This document shows positions 38,310 through 50,503 of a stretch of DNA of 64,000 bases, piece by piece. Source of the stretch: Paragonimus skrjabini miyazakii (lineage: Eukaryota > Platyhelminthes > Trematoda > Plagiorchiida > Troglotrematidae). The DNA lies in NCBI GenBank assembly GCA_014338405.1, contig JTDE01001492.1, forward strand, positions 60,761-124,760, read 5' to 3'. Both the position numbers and the translations under genes were made by a program. Under the pieces are notes generated by a model. The model ran no database searches. It saw only the letters and a list, made by a program, of their open reading frames with translations, and was not told the DNA's origin. How positions within the stretch are numbered: position 1 is the first letter of the stretch; each line of letters begins with the position of its first letter.

Positions 38310-39777
38310 GTGACTTAGTTTCTTGTTATTACTCTTATGGAATTTCAGCACTTATTTGAGGGATGGAAAAGAAGTAGCGAAAAATTAATTATTCGATTCT
38401 AACAAAAAGTACCTCATTTGCATTTTGTGAACGACATGCCTCTTTACCCCCTCACAGTTGCATTTCCAGCTTCGGTAGATTTTGGGTCTGTTTGAAACAA
38501 CGCATATAGATCTAGCTTAAGGGACCAAGCATAAGATGTCTAGAAAGCAGTGTTCATTAGCATTCGCGCAGCTGACGAAGGACCGCAAAACAAAAAGCTG
38601 ATAACCATATCTGATCAGTTGAAATGCACAAAACACGTAATATTGGAAAAGAAATACGATGATACAAAAGGATTTATGTTTGAAAAGATCGTTCAGTTAG
38701 ACCATATCCGGCTTCTTTTGAGAGAAAAACATCATGTGAAATCATAAATTACGAGCACATACATGGAAGGTGCGATATACACCACGTTTAAAAATTTATT
38801 TGTACGCCATGGGGCACATTTTGAATTCGACCCGTACTAAAGCACCAGCCATGTTTGCAGCTTGCGGATATCGAATCGTTCCTTTATCTCATTTCACGCT
38901 CACGTATTCTGATAGCTTAATCCAGCAAACAGTATTGTGCTGAAAACCGAAGTGTAATGTTTGTGTATAGTAATGTACACAATTGCGATATATTCAGTAT
39001 ACTGAATAATAAAAGTCCACATTTTGCTTTTTCTATGGTAGTTCTAAAGGGAAGATAGCTTCTGTTTGCTGGGTCTCAAAAATTTAATTTAGGGACACAC
39101 ACCTGTAATATGTGTGCGCTCGGTGACTTAAAGGTTCTTGCTATTAAGTAGCAAGAATGATAAGCATCGAGCTAATTTCGAAACTATTTACCTAATAGTT
39201 GTAACGTAATTCAGAAATATTTTGATAAATTTCAAATTTCTCAACTGGATAAATAAATGTACAAATAGTCGTGTTAACTGCCCTCAATTATTGATTCGAC
39301 TGGTTACAACTAATTTGGTCACAGTTTATGGAATTTTAACAACTACATTTCACAACTGTATGTTTGCATTTCCAAACCCCATATTTAAATGAACTTCAAC
39401 ATTTCCTAAAGTGTAAACAGACACGGTAAGGTTGAGATTGAATCCTGAAACCCCTATCATAATTGAATGATCCGTTGTGTTATCAACTTCAGATTTGTCA
39501 GCATGTAAGTGATTAACATTGTGACAAAATCTCCGTATTTGTTGGAACATACTACGCTTATCATTGAGCTACACATTGGGACCCGAGATGCAGTACCTAT
39601 AATCTTATCACTGCGGTTTACAGCTATCACAGAACTGCTCAAAAGTCTCCGCAAGATGTTCACTAGATAAATCCACGATAAATTCCAACCGTATTGCTGC
39701 GATGGTCGGATTAAATGTCGCTGTATAACTTGTTCAACCACAGAAAAATTTATCAGAAGTAAACGTCGTTTGCCAAA

Positions 39778-40910
39778 CAGTCTGTTTCCGGTTATTCATC
39801 ATCAGGCGAATTACATGACACTTCATATAATCGTGGTTGTCAACCGAGCAGAATGAAGAGCAACTTGTCACGTAGTTACGTCCAGTGGTTCTGAACTAGA
39901 AAACAATTGGATTACTAAACTGACCTCCGGAGGTGTCAAGTAAATAGCCGGGGGGCATGGTAACCTCAGGAGCTGCATAAATTACTTCCGAACGCCCAAC
40001 TGTGGGTTGTGCAACCAAATTCGATTCACTTCCGCAGTTGCCAGAATACGAAATCTGATTTCTCTGAATTGACAACTGGGCAATTTTCAAATGGGCCGGA
40101 AAGCTACCTCCGGTAAGACTTGGTGCCCTGAGTCATAGAAGTGCGTCAGAATTGCACTCGAAATTAACTTCACGCCACCCTTAGCCAGCCACGTGAAGTG
40201 GTGCTCACGTAATTTCTGAGAAAGGCGCCCAGTTGTGGGACCGACGTAACCTGTTCGACTGTAGCACGTGAAAGTGTGAACACATAATGAGGTCACATGT
40301 TTAAGCAAGGTATCTCTGGGTTGTGCGTAGACTATTGGATTAGATCTGAAAGAGATTCGCAGTTGTGTCTCACTGTAAGTCCTTTCAAAAGCATTATCTG
40401 TTCTACGAGTCATCAGCTCGGCCGGCACCCCGTCTTTATCTTGCAACCTCATATGAACCAATTTCTTTTTTTGTAGGTTGGAGTTTAATTTCTGGTGTTA
40501 TCAGTTCCATATGGCTATCAACGAAATTTTAGGGAAGAAGCTTTTTCTGCGAACGTCCACCGTAGAAATATAAGTTCTCCTTCAGTGGTGTCACGAATCC
40601 GTACCTTCATAACTGCGTGACAAACTGCTAACGAAGTTTTTTTTTGTGTGAGAAGCAAGTAACTGGAATAGTGAGTATACTGGCTGTTTCAAGTCCTTTT
40701 CTGCGAATGCCTCCCTGAACCGAGCTGTCTGTACGACGACTCAGGGCCATATTTAATAAAGATATTCACCCCTCTTCCACGACATCAAGTGCAAAATTGA
40801 GGATAGGATGCGCTGCGTTCTCTTCAGCAAGTAGACCAGCCAGATCCGTAATTATCTCGGTTTTTAGCCAACCATCAAATTTAAATGGTTCGTACTGTTT
40901 GACTTTATCA
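39778..40910 (-). mobile_element. Penelope-like element, 3' part
   Basis: Minus strand runs from a degraded RT thumb/linker region (about 40910-40470), through a GIY-YIG endonuclease frame (40461-40087), to a 3' region at 39865-39778 that is repeated at 31797-31880. The palm domain is not seen. The upstream boundary is approximate. Confidence 0.7.
40087..40461 (-). pseudogene. GIY-YIG endonuclease domain of a Penelope-like element
   Basis: An open frame of about 120 residues. The core reads VHTFTCYSRTGYVGPTTGR with LSQKLREHHFTWL following, then SSAILTHFYDSGHQV. This is the VY.F.C.....YVG.T.R.L..R..EH...W pattern of Penelope endonucleases, which nick target DNA for reverse transcription. The linker segment PIVYAQPRDTLLKH precedes it. 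The Arg after YVG.T is replaced, giving YVGPTTGR, so activity is doubtful. The frame is open here but upstream RT sequence is broken. Confidence 0.78.
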
Positions 40911-41956
40911 GAGGAAAAATGAGTAGGTTGATAAAACACAAGGGATTAGAACTCAACAAGCCTACATTTATTCAGTTAGATAAGTGGAAACTTGGCTGGT
41001 GTAATTTATGTAACTTTATGTCAAAAACCGATATGACTAATAGCCTTTCTGACTTTCCGCGTTTTCAATACTTTTGTCCGAAACTTTTTATTAGACTGTT
41101 TTGCACGCATCAGTCAACAAGTCTGCATAACACAGTTAGGCAGCATCCCAGGGATTGTTCTACTTTCTACCGAAAACTTTAACCTGCCTTCAGTAGTTAA
41201 AAGTCGCAAATAGCAGCTTAACCATTGTAATTAGGGCAAACATGGGAACATAAGTAATCAGGGCACTGCCTAATTAATTCTCGTCGCTACGAGTTTCAAT
41301 GCAGAACATCGTATGCGAAAGACAGTACAGAATGCACAATTATTTAGTAACCCATGCTAGTTTTCAATTTTACTTTTAACAGTAGCGTAACTGGACCTCA
41401 CTTTAAATATTCTACACAAAGCCAACATACCACTGAAGCTAATACCAGTGCGGTAGTGTTTAAACAGTCTTATTTATTCCGCTTTGATATATGTAAACTG
41501 GTACGCGAGGAGTAGGTTACAAAATAAAACAGGAAACTCAGTGCAGTTTTAAAGGATTATGATTCGTGTTTATATCTAAGTAGCAATAACGGTTTTGCTG
41601 TTAGAAATATTAGAACGATAAGGACTTATTTTTGCAAAGGTGACAGTGTATCTGTCGTATCATATTTAGTTGAATATACAGTTGACGCCGTTTGGACGTT
41701 GATGTGGTTGAAGTTTTAGTCACACTCTGTAGACAAATTGGCAATATCTCTGAAAATGTACGGTTGAAGAGTAAGAACAACTAAAATCTATGCTCATCGT
41801 AAAAGTTACAAGCACATTTTTTTGTCCTCGTTTCAATTCTACACATCCTGATCATCTCAAACCATTTTTTCATTGACGATACGGGGTTAACGGGTTAAAC
41901 ACTCCTTATTCAAGATATCTTATTTGACGACGTCGGCATATACAATAGTGAACCGT

Positions 41957-42065
41957 ATGTCCCAGATTGCTTTTTTAAACAAAACTACACTGATTCGGTA
42001 TCAGATGGAAGACAGTGTGAACTTGAAGACCGAGTTGGGCCCTACACCACTTTACAAAAGAAAAG
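41957..42065 (+). CDS. Candidate exon 1 of a small unknown gene
   Basis: Starts at an in-frame ATG (MSQIAFLNKTTLIRYQ) and stays open to a strong donor AAAAG|GTAAGA at 42065/42066. A cag just before 41966 could instead be an acceptor, making this an internal exon. Spliced to 42403 the frame continues through the second exon to a stop, a product of about 129 residues. No domain recognised; could be a chance frame. Confidence 0.25.
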
Positions 42066-42402
42066 GTAAGAAGTGTATTGAAACACAGTTAGCGAAGTAT
42101 GACAGTGAACGATTTTAGCCGTAGCTTGTACATTCTATAGAATTTGGGTTGATTTGAATGACTAATAAACAAGAGCTTCTATCACGTACTTGTCCTTAAG
42201 AAAGTCAGAGCATTTTTACATAACGCAGCAAATCTGTAACAAATGCTATTACCTCGTACACCGTTGAATTCCTGTCGTGCCCAGTTTTAGTATTATATCA
42301 CACAATTGACAGCAGTCTTGTTAGATTTCCGACGGTAATAAGATGTGATCTGTGTTAGCGTTTTTTTACGGCGATGTTTTCGATATAACTAAATTTTTAC
42401 AG

Positions 42403-42683
42403 TGATGGTATATCATTCATTAATTTTCAAATCGCATGTGATAAAACACTTTGATATCCCTCCAACACGCGTATCCGTCATCTTTGACAATTCGGACAGT
42501 TCGATTTATCCCCATCTAAATCGTCTATTAATCAAGACTGACATACGTATGAGAACGCAAGTTCGACGCGGAAAGCACACTGAACAATGGATTTCAAATT
42601 TGAGCATGAAAAATGAAGAATCCGTTCAGATAATGTCTAAGGGACCATTGGGTAAAATTCGAAGCACACCTCAGTTTCCGTAG
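42403..42683 (+). CDS. Candidate exon 2 of a small unknown gene
   Basis: Preceded by a good acceptor (aaatttttacag, AG at 42401-42402). Joined to the previous exon in phase 1, it encodes about 93 basic residues including HFDIPPTRVSVIFDNSD and ends at TAG 42681-42683. The intron would be 337 bases. No recognised family. Confidence 0.25.
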
Positions 42684-44397
42684 GAATGACAGGTACAGAA
42701 AAGAAATAGATATAGGCATGGTTTTACAACAGCTCATTGCTCATATACATAAGTAAAACTTGGGTGCCGTTTTATGTTCAAATAAACATGAGGTAAAAAA
42801 ATTTAAGCGAGTTGAAAAGCAGCAAAAAACGAGTGTGGTTTAATGGTTGACTGCGAGAAAATTTCCCTGATGGAGTGAGTATTGATACATAGCAAAACAT
42901 ATTATTACAAACCTATCAATGTTAGCTCAGCATCTTTGCAGTTGTATGGTAGCGAGACACCACATCAAATGCAAAGGTTATAAATCACCTTGTGTGTTTA
43001 CTAAAGCCATTCATAATAAATAATAGATGTCCTAAACAACCAGCTTTTCCAGTCCCATAGCTTTCATTATAAAAACGTCATGTTGCAATATGTTCACCAT
43101 TGTGTTGTTTTCTCAAAAATGCGACCGGTTTTACATTGCCCTTTCCTATGGGGAAGACTTCTCAGGGCCAGTGATATAAAATTAGTATTTGTTGATGAAA
43201 CTAGTTTAGAGTTCGCTAGAATTTGTGCAACTAGAGCCTATAACTAGATAGTGAAATATTCCCGCCAGACACAAATTAGTAACAGCTTGCCATTTCACAT
43301 TGCCTGTTTGAATATCTAATCAATCGACCGGCTGTTCAGTGAATACCACTGCAGCAGAACAACTGTTATAGTGGTTCAGGCGTGCCTTATCTCTGTTTCT
43401 CGGCCAAATTTGCATTAGAATTTTTACCTAGCGATGGTCGTATGAGTATATTACTAAATACACTTCGGCTCATTTACTTTGCCCCCGTCCAGAAGTGTCA
43501 TGAGGACCAAGTGAAAGGGGTGGTTCATCCAAATTAGGATTAATCGAAGATAGCAATTCTAATTCTAATTCCATGTCTTCTGCCCCACAAGACAGCATAA
43601 TCTACTGCCTGAGAGTAAATGCCTGAGGTGATAAAATTCCCAAAAAATACATTCTAATGCTACAAATAGTTCACTGATATGCACAAATCACTGAGAAATA
43701 AGGGCAAACCTGTTCACACAATTACATTTACTACTAGATTTCCCAGAACAAAAAAATAATGAGTAGCCTTCACACAATTGTTGTGTATGTCTAGTTTCAT
43801 ACAGGACCTTTGGCACAGGTTTCCTAACTTGATGCTAAATACAATATGACCAAAACAGTATTACAGCATAATTAAATATGAGTGAGCATTTGATGTACCC
43901 ATTCGGTTTGCTTCACTTTTCTGACCTATCATGTGAATTGCCGTAACGTTCCTAATCACATCCCGGTTTCGAGTTCACGTACGTATACTTCTGCTCAGCG
44001 TTCGGAAAAGAATAAAGGCATTGCAGTCGAAAGTTTATTGAGATCTCTTCAGTGTTAAAAGATGTGTGGGGCGAGGTATTGCGCTTGGGAGTGTATAAGC
44101 GTTATGAAGATTTTAGTCTCTTCTTAGCCTATAAATCTTTAAAAGCCAGTAATCATGAGATGCTTCTGCTATAGTGTACCCATGATTATGCTCGACTGAT
44201 TAGTAGAGGATAAATAATCAGTTGTATTTGAGGTGCAACTCATTAGCCAACGTTGGTTTAGTAAGGAACAGAGTGCAAAACAAACTCACATCAGCTGGAC
44301 ACTTTATCGACTCTCATAACAAATGGTCCACTTGAAACAGATCCCCGTTCCAGAAGTAACATAAATCACATGAAAAAAACAGCAGTCCAGAAGCAGC

Positions 44398-44451
44398 CTG
44401 GCTCAATGGACTGACCAACCCTGTCATGAGATGGAAAGCTGGTTCAACCAC
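44398..44451 (+). repeat. Possible tRNA-like SINE head
   Basis: Box A-like TGGCTCAATGGAC followed about 30 bases later by box B-like TGGTTCAACC. The second half of box B is off consensus. Weak. Confidence 0.25.
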
Positions 44452-44823
44452 AGAATGAAGATAGGAAAAGTAACTCCTGAAAAACAGCTATAGCACCTCG
44501 GTCCGTTCTTAGATCCAAGGCAATGGAGTTAACGGATAAGGGCTAAAGCCTACTCTGAAGCATAGTTTAAACGGATTTAACCGTTACATAAGCAGGGCTA
44601 CTCTCCTTAGCCGTTACACTTCTTTTTGCGCATAGGCTAAACCTGATCAACCGTGTTGTAGGTGGTCTGTAAACAAGAAAACACTCACCACAGCCCCTGA
44701 AGGAGTTGAAAGGATGATGGAAACAATTGGTCCCTGTGGCCACCAGCGAAGTTGTGTACAACTGTTTCGCCCATGTTCAATCCCATCAGCACCACGCATG
44801 CAGGAGACTTATACCCACGAGCC

Positions 44824-44986
44824 GTGAATAGGCGGCAGACTGTAGTCCAGACATATCCACTAGACCAGGGGTAACGGATACTTTGTCTGCCGAAAGGCAC
44901 ACGTAGGTGTTTTTAGGTGTATATAGGTGAGCATGATCTCATGGTTTTGTGGATGTGACGGGACTACAATCTGCCGCTTATTTACG
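44824..44986. repeat. Imperfect inverted repeat, arms about 45 bp
   Basis: GTGAATAGGCGGCAGACTG at 44824-44842 and the sequence after it are matched, on the other strand, by 44986-44940 (GTAAATAAGCGGCAGATTG), roughly 80 percent by eye. The loop is about 70 bases. Could be a fold-back element or two facing fragments of one repeat. Confidence 0.55.
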
Positions 44987-47454
44987 TGTTATGGACGCGG
45001 TTCTCCGTGGTATGTGGTGCTAAAGTAATCGAACTAGATCGAAGCAACTGTTGGTGGTCACTGGGACCGAAAATCGTAAACACGTTCGGTTGCTTTACAG
45101 TCGCGTTGTTTGTGAATGACTTAGCATGAGCGTTAATTACAATGAACCCTGAATTTCGTTGGTGTAGTAATAACCGCCCCGCCTGCTGACATCTGTGTGA
45201 AAATGAGACGATAGAATGACCGGAATAAAGAATCACGTACAGCCAGTTACACATTTGCATTTCTTGATAACAAGTGTTTTTTGGCGAAGTGTATCTTATT
45301 TGGAGACCGGCAAGATGGAAAATGAGGTATTCTGAGATTACCGGAATTGATTTCGTAGCAAAAAAGCGTTAGACGTGACTTTGGGCGGTCGTAGTTATTT
45401 GAAGTTGGCTGTCAATGTTCGGACCAAAGAATTGAGCGTCTTCTTATTGGAACCACTAGGACAGAGTTGACAAGTTGATCTCGGCAGTAGAAGAATTCAT
45501 AAGAGGGATTCTCTGCTGAGGTTTTGCTAGTGCCAGCGTCATCTCCTGTGATGTCTTTTACAGATCGGCAGCTGCGGGAGTTGACAAGATTCCTCTCCAA
45601 TTGGCAGGAATACCTAAAACCCCGAATGTTGCCGTAGGGGTAACAGATACAACGGTGGTCAGTCATCAACGACGGTGTTGCATTGTTTCTATCTGCTTTT
45701 ATGTAGATGCACTAGGCCTTCGAGTGGTTCACGGTTGAACCGATTCCCAGTAAACTATCCTGCAAATATTCTAGCCTAATTGCCAATTTGTTTTTCAAGA
45801 CAGCCGATGATGTTATATCCACCGGATTTTCTTAAGATGAAGTTAAAATCAAAAGCGGATGGATCAGATTCATCCAAAGCCATTGTGCATAATATAGAAG
45901 ATAGAGGGTACCCTTTGCGAACAGTTTTTTAAGGGCAAAATTCGGTTTCAAAAGTGAGATCTATCAGGTTTGAAAGCTGAGTGTAGGTAGTTGCTTTAAA
46001 TTATGGATGAACCATGAGCAATAGAAGCTTTTAGTGGAAAGTTATGGGATACGTGGTCAAATGTTCTTGAGCGAAAAACGACAGTGTTATGTTCGAATGT
46101 CAAATCGAACTGTGTACGATGGATTTCATCCCAAATGCCCCATCTCGTTTCAGGAACTCAAAATGTTGCTGGCCAGTGGAAAATAAAGAGGCACAGTGAT
46201 TTAACAAGACACTGGGGGAACACGTTGTGATAACTAAGCAAATAGAAATCGGACGGAAGTCAGATGGCGTCATCGAGTCAAGACCTTAGGTACGAATGTT
46301 ACGCGAACAGTGTTCAGTTGTAAAGGAAGTCATTCAGTAACTAACAGGAGATTGATTAATTCTACCAGTTGGCTAGCTCGGAAGTGAGCTACGTCAGTAG
46401 GTTGAGGCGGTCGGGTTCAGGTTAGTTGTTCACATTGCGAGTCGGCTAATCGTTGAATCCCAAGGCCACAGTCATTGGAAGTTCTACGTCAGTACTTAAG
46501 GAAGATGTAATCGGTAGCACTATGGGGGAAAAAACCATTACTACTTCATCAATTGATGGGGAGAGGTTTTCAGCGAAAGTTAACAAGATAGACAATGACA
46601 CATGGCTACGTATGTTTCTAGTTAATGTGACTGAAAAATTTGTCAGGCTAGTAGTAAGCACTGTTGCGCAGATAAAACAGAAAAGTATGTTCCAGTATGA
46701 CAGTGGCCACTGGATTCAGAACAGTTTCCACGTAAACAACACGCACGACATGAATGATTTGCATGTCTTCAAATACAGCATGGGAAGTATAAGGGGACAG
46801 CAGAAAAATCGTGAAAAAGTTGTTGTATGTGTGAAAATGTCACGCACAAACTCAAAAACAGACGCGAAGAACAATGAAATTAAGCTCAAGAGCATTTGGT
46901 TTTTAAGATAATCCACGTTTGAAAAAAATAAGTGTCAACTGAGAGCAGCCAAATAAGGTTTTAGATGGTGCAAAAATAACAATTCAGAAGGTTTGACGGA
47001 GACTTGGCTCCGTTAGTGAGTGAAACTCTGCGAAGAAACGAAATTCAATGGAACACCCTTGAGAAGATCATCAGTTCGGTCTATAATGTATTATTCAACG
47101 ATAAAATACGAAGGACTCATCGTGTTTTAACCACCTTTCTACTTGGGTGCGAAACTAATGATCGTACATTTTGTTCATGTATGGAAATGCAACTAACTTT
47201 AAACTGAGACATTTCCAGTGAGTGAAAATCGCAGTGTAATCGATTAAATAGATGAACAAAACAAAATGCTATGGGAATGATTACTACCAGGATAACCACA
47301 TTATCAACATATTAGTTTGAAAATTATGGGGAATTGTGGCGGTTGAGAGCCATAGCCTTGGCAAAATGAAAGATGCTTTACCGATTGTCTCGAAAAGTGA
47401 CGAAGAAAGCGTAGAAACTTTGACTCTGCGTATTGTTTAAATCATGGTCTACGC

Positions 47455-48075
47455 AAATGATAACGCTAGGAGTAATCTATTGGCCAACAATTGGGCGCGG
47501 AATGTCTCTGGCTGGTTTTCCAGCCGATTTCGAGCAGGCTTCTTTGTGCGGGTAGCTGGTCGTCGATTTGTTTTCCTTATGCAGCTCTTACTGCAAGTAC
47601 ATCAATAAGTGTGTAGATAGTGGAATGTTACAGACGTGATCTTAACTGTGTTCTTAACCGAGGAGACCGGTAATGCTCTGGTCCACTGAACTATACATAG
47701 TATTACAACGTTATAAATTCTGAATACAGGTCTGTAAGACGGTCCCTTGCTATGGTAGAACAGCTGTCATCTACAAACGGTAGTTCTAAGTGCACTGTTT
47801 TAAGTAGCACCGTTGTTAACTGTATTCGTATAGTAATGACGCCATTCAACTACCTAATGATTTGCGAGAGGCACCCATTGGCCTACAGAGCATCGGTCGG
47901 TGTGTTTAAATCTAGCGATAGATTGCTCCCTCTTGTATAATGACTATGACATTGTCTATGTAGCGTCTGTACAACCCTGGTTACTATTTTAGTCACGAAG
48001 AAATCCGTTAGAAGCGGACTCAATGGATCACCCCAAAGCAATCCCGTCCATGTGAAGAGAAGCAAACGTTCAAAA
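47455..48075 (-). mobile_element. Penelope-like element fragment (RT palm to GIY-YIG)
   Basis: Minus strand: FTWTGLLWGDPLSPLLTDFF (motif B region), a frameshift, then LYRRYIDNVIVII with YIDN at the catalytic palm position (47962-47951), then a degraded thumb, then CTCSKSCIGKTNRRPATR, the GIY-YIG domain (about 47610-47560). It is closely related to the element at 62380-63990, sharing the sequence just before the endonuclease. Several frame breaks; inactive. Confidence 0.75.
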
Positions 48076-50074
48076 GTTGAACCCTATGTTATGTGTAAAA
48101 AAGTAAAGATGATTTCAGCTCGGTCATTGAGAAATACAAGGAGTATTTATACCCAAAACGAAATCGCGACGGCTAATAACAGTTTCTTGAAGCAGAGCGT
48201 TAAGAAACAGGGAAGTCAATTCAAACGTTACAAGTCCGACAACACCCGCTGCAGAAAAACTACCTGGTTAGCTTATGTTGAAGCGAAACACTAGATGTTT
48301 TTTTTACTTAAAAAAATATCATCCACAAACTTTACCTTCATTCAGGCAGGAACTTTGACTCAGAACATTGTGCATACGACGTTGGCGTGTTGATAAACAA
48401 TCCCCTAAGAGTAATGTTCAGTTCAGCAGGCTGAGAGGAGACGGGAAATGTCTTCTTCAATACAACTGATGATTATGCGACTAACATTTATCGGCATAAT
48501 ATGGCTGCTCTCACTGTGTATTGCTGACAGTTACACGGAATGAAACATTTGTGAAACTAACCGTAAATGTTGCGCTCAAAACAGTGGGAAAATATCACAG
48601 GTGTCAACTATATAACTGGCTGGCGTCATATATAAACCTGTGTGTACAAAGTAGGGACCGACCAACCAAACTATTAATGATCCAATGCTGTTCTGAATAC
48701 TACTCATCTGTCGGTTCAAGTCTAGATGATAGGTTTTTTAAAGTCAAGACTGGTAACCTACGGGATGATGTGTAATAACGTATTACTATATGGCTTAGCT
48801 GTCAGTTTTCACTTTCCAAACAGTTTGTGACCAAAGACTTGTCACACAAAGCTACAGTACTATGTGTAAATAGTAGAATAGTAAAAAGTTCGCACAGAAT
48901 CGCAGCCTCTAAGGATAATATACACTGGGTGGTTTTATGGACATTAGTACCTGTTGGACAGTCTACCTTCTCTATCTGTAAAGAATACGAACTCAGCAAA
49001 CTACAAAACTACACCGACAGACGTATAATCTACGGTGTACTGTCATGTGCAGATTATAGGTTCCGAAAGGAGCCCAGTCACTTCTTCACTGTAAACCAGG
49101 TTTAAAAATGATAACGTGATGAGACAAACTATATTAGAGTCCGTTGCATGTTTGCGCAAAGCTGGTCAAATAAAATTATAAGAAAAGTGTATGAACAGGA
49201 TAGTATTTTGATAGTGGGTGCACAAAAAGATTAGTGGTCGCTTTTCAACAATGACCTCAAACACATAAAATAAAAGGTTTGAAAGTGATCATGAGAGGTA
49301 AAAATATCACTGTTGGTAGATGCGTACCATATATTCTGTTGACAACAATCATTAGATGAACACACCAAATAACCTGATCTATACAAGATAATCAAAGATC
49401 CATCATGATTAGCTGTGATTCGGCCAGTGAACATGAGACGCCCATGTGACCACACTCAAAAAGTTAGTCATTTTGCGCAGTGAAAAAACTGGAACAACTT
49501 AACTACATTGATTTTTAGCTATTATTGAGTTATGGTTATATCAATACCGTCAGCATCCGTTCAACACCTTTGACCTCATAACGACCTGATTTAATGTTAT
49601 ACGGTTTACCCAAGTATATATTTGTTATTCTCACTAAGATTAGTGATCCATTCATGTTCTACAACCACATAAATGAACGCATATCGACCTATCATATTGC
49701 ATGTAACTTATCCAACAAGAGTGGTGGGAACGTTTCCATAGATAGGTGACACAACATAGCTTATAGATTCTATACCCATCAGATACATAACTGCCTTAAA
49801 TGTTTTCAGCATATTGTTGGTAAACGTTTTTCCCCAGTTCCTAACCACAAGTGACGTTTGTATGACAATCAGTCAGGAAGATTAGCAAACCAGTTGCCAA
49901 CATGAGAATTACTGGTTCGGATTTCAGTCCGGCTATCTTTATCGAATAAGTGTAAACAAAAACGGAATCGACCATGTGGTGCTAGCCCTGCTAAACCATG
50001 TTGCAAGTAAGTTGCAATAATCAAAGTTCCATACATATGGGGTGACCTTACTCAGGTGTGTTGTAAACAAGATC
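48076..50074. other. Intergenic DNA, nothing recognised
   Basis: Plus-strand open frames at 48052-48294, 48521-48775 and 48827-49105 do not resemble known families and lack convincing splice sites. A box B-like GGTTCAAGTC at about 48713 has no partner box A. Confidence 0.5.
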
Positions 50075-50184
50075 ACTGATGAGTAGTAGGGGATTTTGAT
50101 TTTCATATAGATTGAACATCACCCACAATTGATCGCAGCTGTCGCATTCCCATAGACTTTCCAGTCGGCCCCTTTCGAAAAGAA

Positions 50185-50229
50185 GCACTAGACTCGAGTT
50201 TCGCTCTCATTAGAGCTCATCAGTAGTGC
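50185..50229 (-). ncRNA. Hammerhead ribozyme, copy A
   Basis: All conserved parts are intact: helix I arms GCACTA and TAGTGC (6 bp), core CTGATGA, helix II GCTCT / AGAGC with an AATG loop (5 bp), GAAA, helix III of A-U and C-G closed by TCGA, and the cleavage triplet GTC, with predicted self-cleavage just before TAGTGC. Type I topology. The 2-bp helix III suggests weak activity as a monomer and better activity as a dimer, as reported for Penelope hammerheads. Confidence 0.93.
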
Positions 50230-50247
50230 ATATCATCGCCACTGCCG

Positions 50248-50302
50248 GGACTTGAACCACGGACATTCAGTTCATGAGGCAACCGTGTTTACCACTGCGC
50301 CA
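50248..50302 (-). promoter_or_regulatory. Internal pol III promoter (box A + box B) of SINE copy A
   Basis: TGGCGCAGTGG and GGTTCAAGTCC match the tRNA A and B box consensus at normal spacing. Between them lies an anticodon-arm-like GCCTCATGAACTGAATG, so the ancestor was probably a real tRNA; the isotype is not decided. Confidence 0.8.
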
Positions 50303-50308
50303 TTGACC

Positions 50309-50503
50309 TCACGTTAGGCACGACCGAATTATCATATGTGAACGCTCAACCACTTTCGCTTGTGAGTAATGATCAGGTTGCCCGATCGTCTCGAAATGGA
50401 GACACAGTTACTGTCTGTTAACTCCAATCGATGACCCCTCGACTAGGATTTCTCTCCAAGTTGAAATCACAGAAATCATTGACTTGTTGAGCGGTATTTG
50501 ATT
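50309..50503. other. Spacer between SINE copies A and B
   Basis: No feature recognised. Confidence 0.5.

Larger units (their letters stand above)
31435..39777. other. Intergenic DNA without a recognised gene
   Basis: Contains a repeat shared with the Penelope 3' region (31797-31880), a tRNA-like SINE head (32300-32356) and a 16-bp hairpin (38268-38309). An open frame at 38550-38747 (plus) has reasonable codon use but no recognisable domain. Nothing else supported. Confidence 0.6.
40911..47454. other. Intergenic DNA with one weak gene candidate
   Basis: Holds the two-exon candidate at 41957-42683, a tRNA-like segment near 44398-44451 and an inverted repeat at 44824-44986. An open frame of 152 residues at 46453-46911 (plus) resembles nothing I know. 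The plus strand near 45540-45620 reads MSFTDRQLRELTRFLSNW, which could be a broken gag-like start, but I cannot support that further. Confidence 0.5.
50075..50308 (-). mobile_element. Full-length tRNA-derived SINE with hammerhead ribozyme, copy A
   Basis: Minus strand, 234 bp. The 5' head has box A TGGCGCAGTGG (50302-50292) and box B GGTTCAAGTCC (50258-50248), 33 bases apart, which is the internal RNA polymerase III promoter of a tRNA-derived SINE. The head ends with CCCGGCAGTGGCGATG and is followed by a complete hammerhead ribozyme (50229-50185), a body of about 100 bases, and an A-rich 3' part ending CTACTACTCATCAGT. The last nine bases are the reverse complement of ACTGATGAG in the ribozyme core. 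The design, tRNA head plus hammerhead, is known from the schistosome Sm-alpha family; whether this is the same family I cannot tell. Retroposition would depend on a partner LINE, not identified. Confidence 0.88.

Noticed and set aside
46453..46911. A 152-codon plus-strand open frame
   Set aside because: No recognisable domain and no convincing acceptor before it; one short IDGERFSA stretch recalls a retroviral-type protease strand but the catalytic motif is absent.
48690..48730. Box B-like GGTTCAAGTC
   Set aside because: No box A at tRNA spacing and no similarity to the other SINE heads.
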